A program made the position numbers and the translations under genes. The notes under the pieces were generated by a model. That model made no database searches and had not been told where the DNA came from. It saw only the letters and a list, made by a program, of their open reading frames with translations. 23,678 bases of DNA from positions 1 to 23,678 of the IMG/VR virus record IMGVR_UViG_3300042567_002692. One strand, written 5' to 3'. This stretch comes from a virus. Shown piece by piece: positions 23,141 through 23,678 of the stretch. Within the stretch, counting starts at the first letter, position 1, and every line of letters starts with the position of its first letter.

Positions 23141-23608
23141 TTAATAACCTTTTGTCTGTCTTTTTCTATTCTCTTCATTCTTAGACATGTACATGTTATA
23201 CATTTCTTGAGGAGTCATGCCGATAGAAACGGCCATATTCATAAAAAAGTGTAGAATATCTACAATTTCAAATTTACATTCAACTTGATCATTTTCAGAT
23301 AGGTCTGAAAATTTCTTATCTTGAAAAGAATGATAAGCTTTTTTCCATCGTTTCCAGATAGCATTTCCATCTCCATCTTTTATTCCACCTAAAGCATCAG
23401 TAGCTTCATGAATTTCATCAATAAGTGCATGATTATTCGTGTGCCAGAATTCCATAAGTTCTCTAAGATTCATATTCTCAAAATCATATCCATAGACATT
23501 TTTTTGAGTTTCTGCTTGTAGATTAAGAATATCTCCAAGAGTATCAGTGGAAGTTGCGTACAAATCTTCTATATGAAGATCTGCACATGTATTGTCTGTA
23601 TTTGCCAT
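23141..23608 (-). CDS. Dimeric dUTP diphosphatase (all-alpha NTP pyrophosphatase family)
   Basis: A 155-aa protein of the dimeric dUTPase/MazG superfamily, which hydrolyses dUTP (and often dUDP) to dUMP and keeps uracil out of DNA. It has the helical metal-binding motifs: IDEIHEA (63-69, Glu65 and Glu68) and FEIVDILHFF (113-122, Glu114 and Asp117), followed by SIGMTPQEMYNMYMSKNEEN and RKRQTKGY, the KN-x-x-N-x-x-R-Q-x-x-GY ending of the dUTPase_2 type. The trimeric dUTPase fold is not present. It starts with a short A/T-rich leader at the window edge and precedes the polymerase and nrd genes, so it joins a nucleotide-supply group. A related dCTP- or MazG-like specificity cannot be excluded by eye. 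Confidence 0.85.
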   Translation of the reverse strand: MANTDNTCADLHIEDLYATSTDTLGDILNLQAETQKNVYGYDFENMNLRELMEFWHTNNHALIDEIHEATDALGGIKDGDGNAIWKRWKKAYHSFQDKKFSDLSENDQVECKFEIVDILHFFMNMAVSIGMTPQEMYNMYMSKNEENRKRQTKGY

Positions 23609-23678
23609 ATTAGAGTTTATAGCAATTTTAAATGAATTGTTTCAATAAAAATTAGAAAAAAAACTCAAAGACAAGACG

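Noticed and set aside
1-23678. tRNA genes, CRISPR arrays, insertion sequences or homing endonucleases
   Set aside because: None was seen by eye: no cloverleaf-like segment, no spaced direct repeats in DNA, and no transposase or GIY-YIG/HNH motif in the reading frames.

Overview
This window looks like a stretch of a T4-type (Straboviridae-like or 'far-T4') tailed phage genome that infects a member of the Bacteroidota. The T4 signature is direct: the N-terminus of a gp23-type major capsid protein, a gp20 portal, a gp21 prohead protease, gp4, a gp55 late sigma factor, a probable gp15, gp46/gp47, a gp41 helicase, UvsX, a gp45 clamp, a gp43 polymerase and NrdA/NrdB are all present. A Bacteroidota host is inferred from a small histone H1-like protein of the Bacteroidota type, from A-rich leaders with no Shine-Dalgarno before most starts, and from low G+C. 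Every credible gene lies on the minus strand, so transcription runs from high to low coordinates and the genome is tightly packed, with many 1-11 bp overlaps.

Right part, in transcription order (23.6 to 12.2 kb): nucleotide metabolism and replication. It begins with a dimeric-type dUTPase and the N-terminal half of a family B DNA polymerase (exonuclease domain plus motif A). A late-promoter-like motif, a hairpin, nrdB, nrdA and the histone H1-like gene follow. After a strong terminator come the sliding clamp, the C-terminal half of the polymerase (motifs B and C), uvsX, a 99-aa protein, the replicative helicase, a 202-aa acidic protein, a 60-aa protein and the gp47/gp46 recombination nuclease pair. 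The polymerase is therefore split in its fingers region, with about 4.6 kb and four genes between the halves.

Left part (9.5 to 0 kb): late and virion genes. In order these are a gp15-like tail terminator, a 583-aa unknown protein, a 56-aa protein, the gp55 late sigma factor, gp4 (head completion), a 243-aa unknown protein, the portal, a fused prohead protease-scaffold with a 14-residue tandem repeat, a 309-aa unknown protein and the major capsid protein, which is cut by the window edge.

A conserved element, GATATATAA(A/T)AAA on the minus strand, occurs six times. Five copies precede virion or presumed virion genes and one lies upstream of nrdB. None was seen in front of the other replication genes. 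With gp55 encoded in the same window, this is best read as the phage late promoter, a variant of the T4 TATAAATA element. The least explained parts are the split polymerase and its inserted genes, the protease-scaffold fusion with its repeat and possible internal start, the short gp55, and the unknown late proteins.
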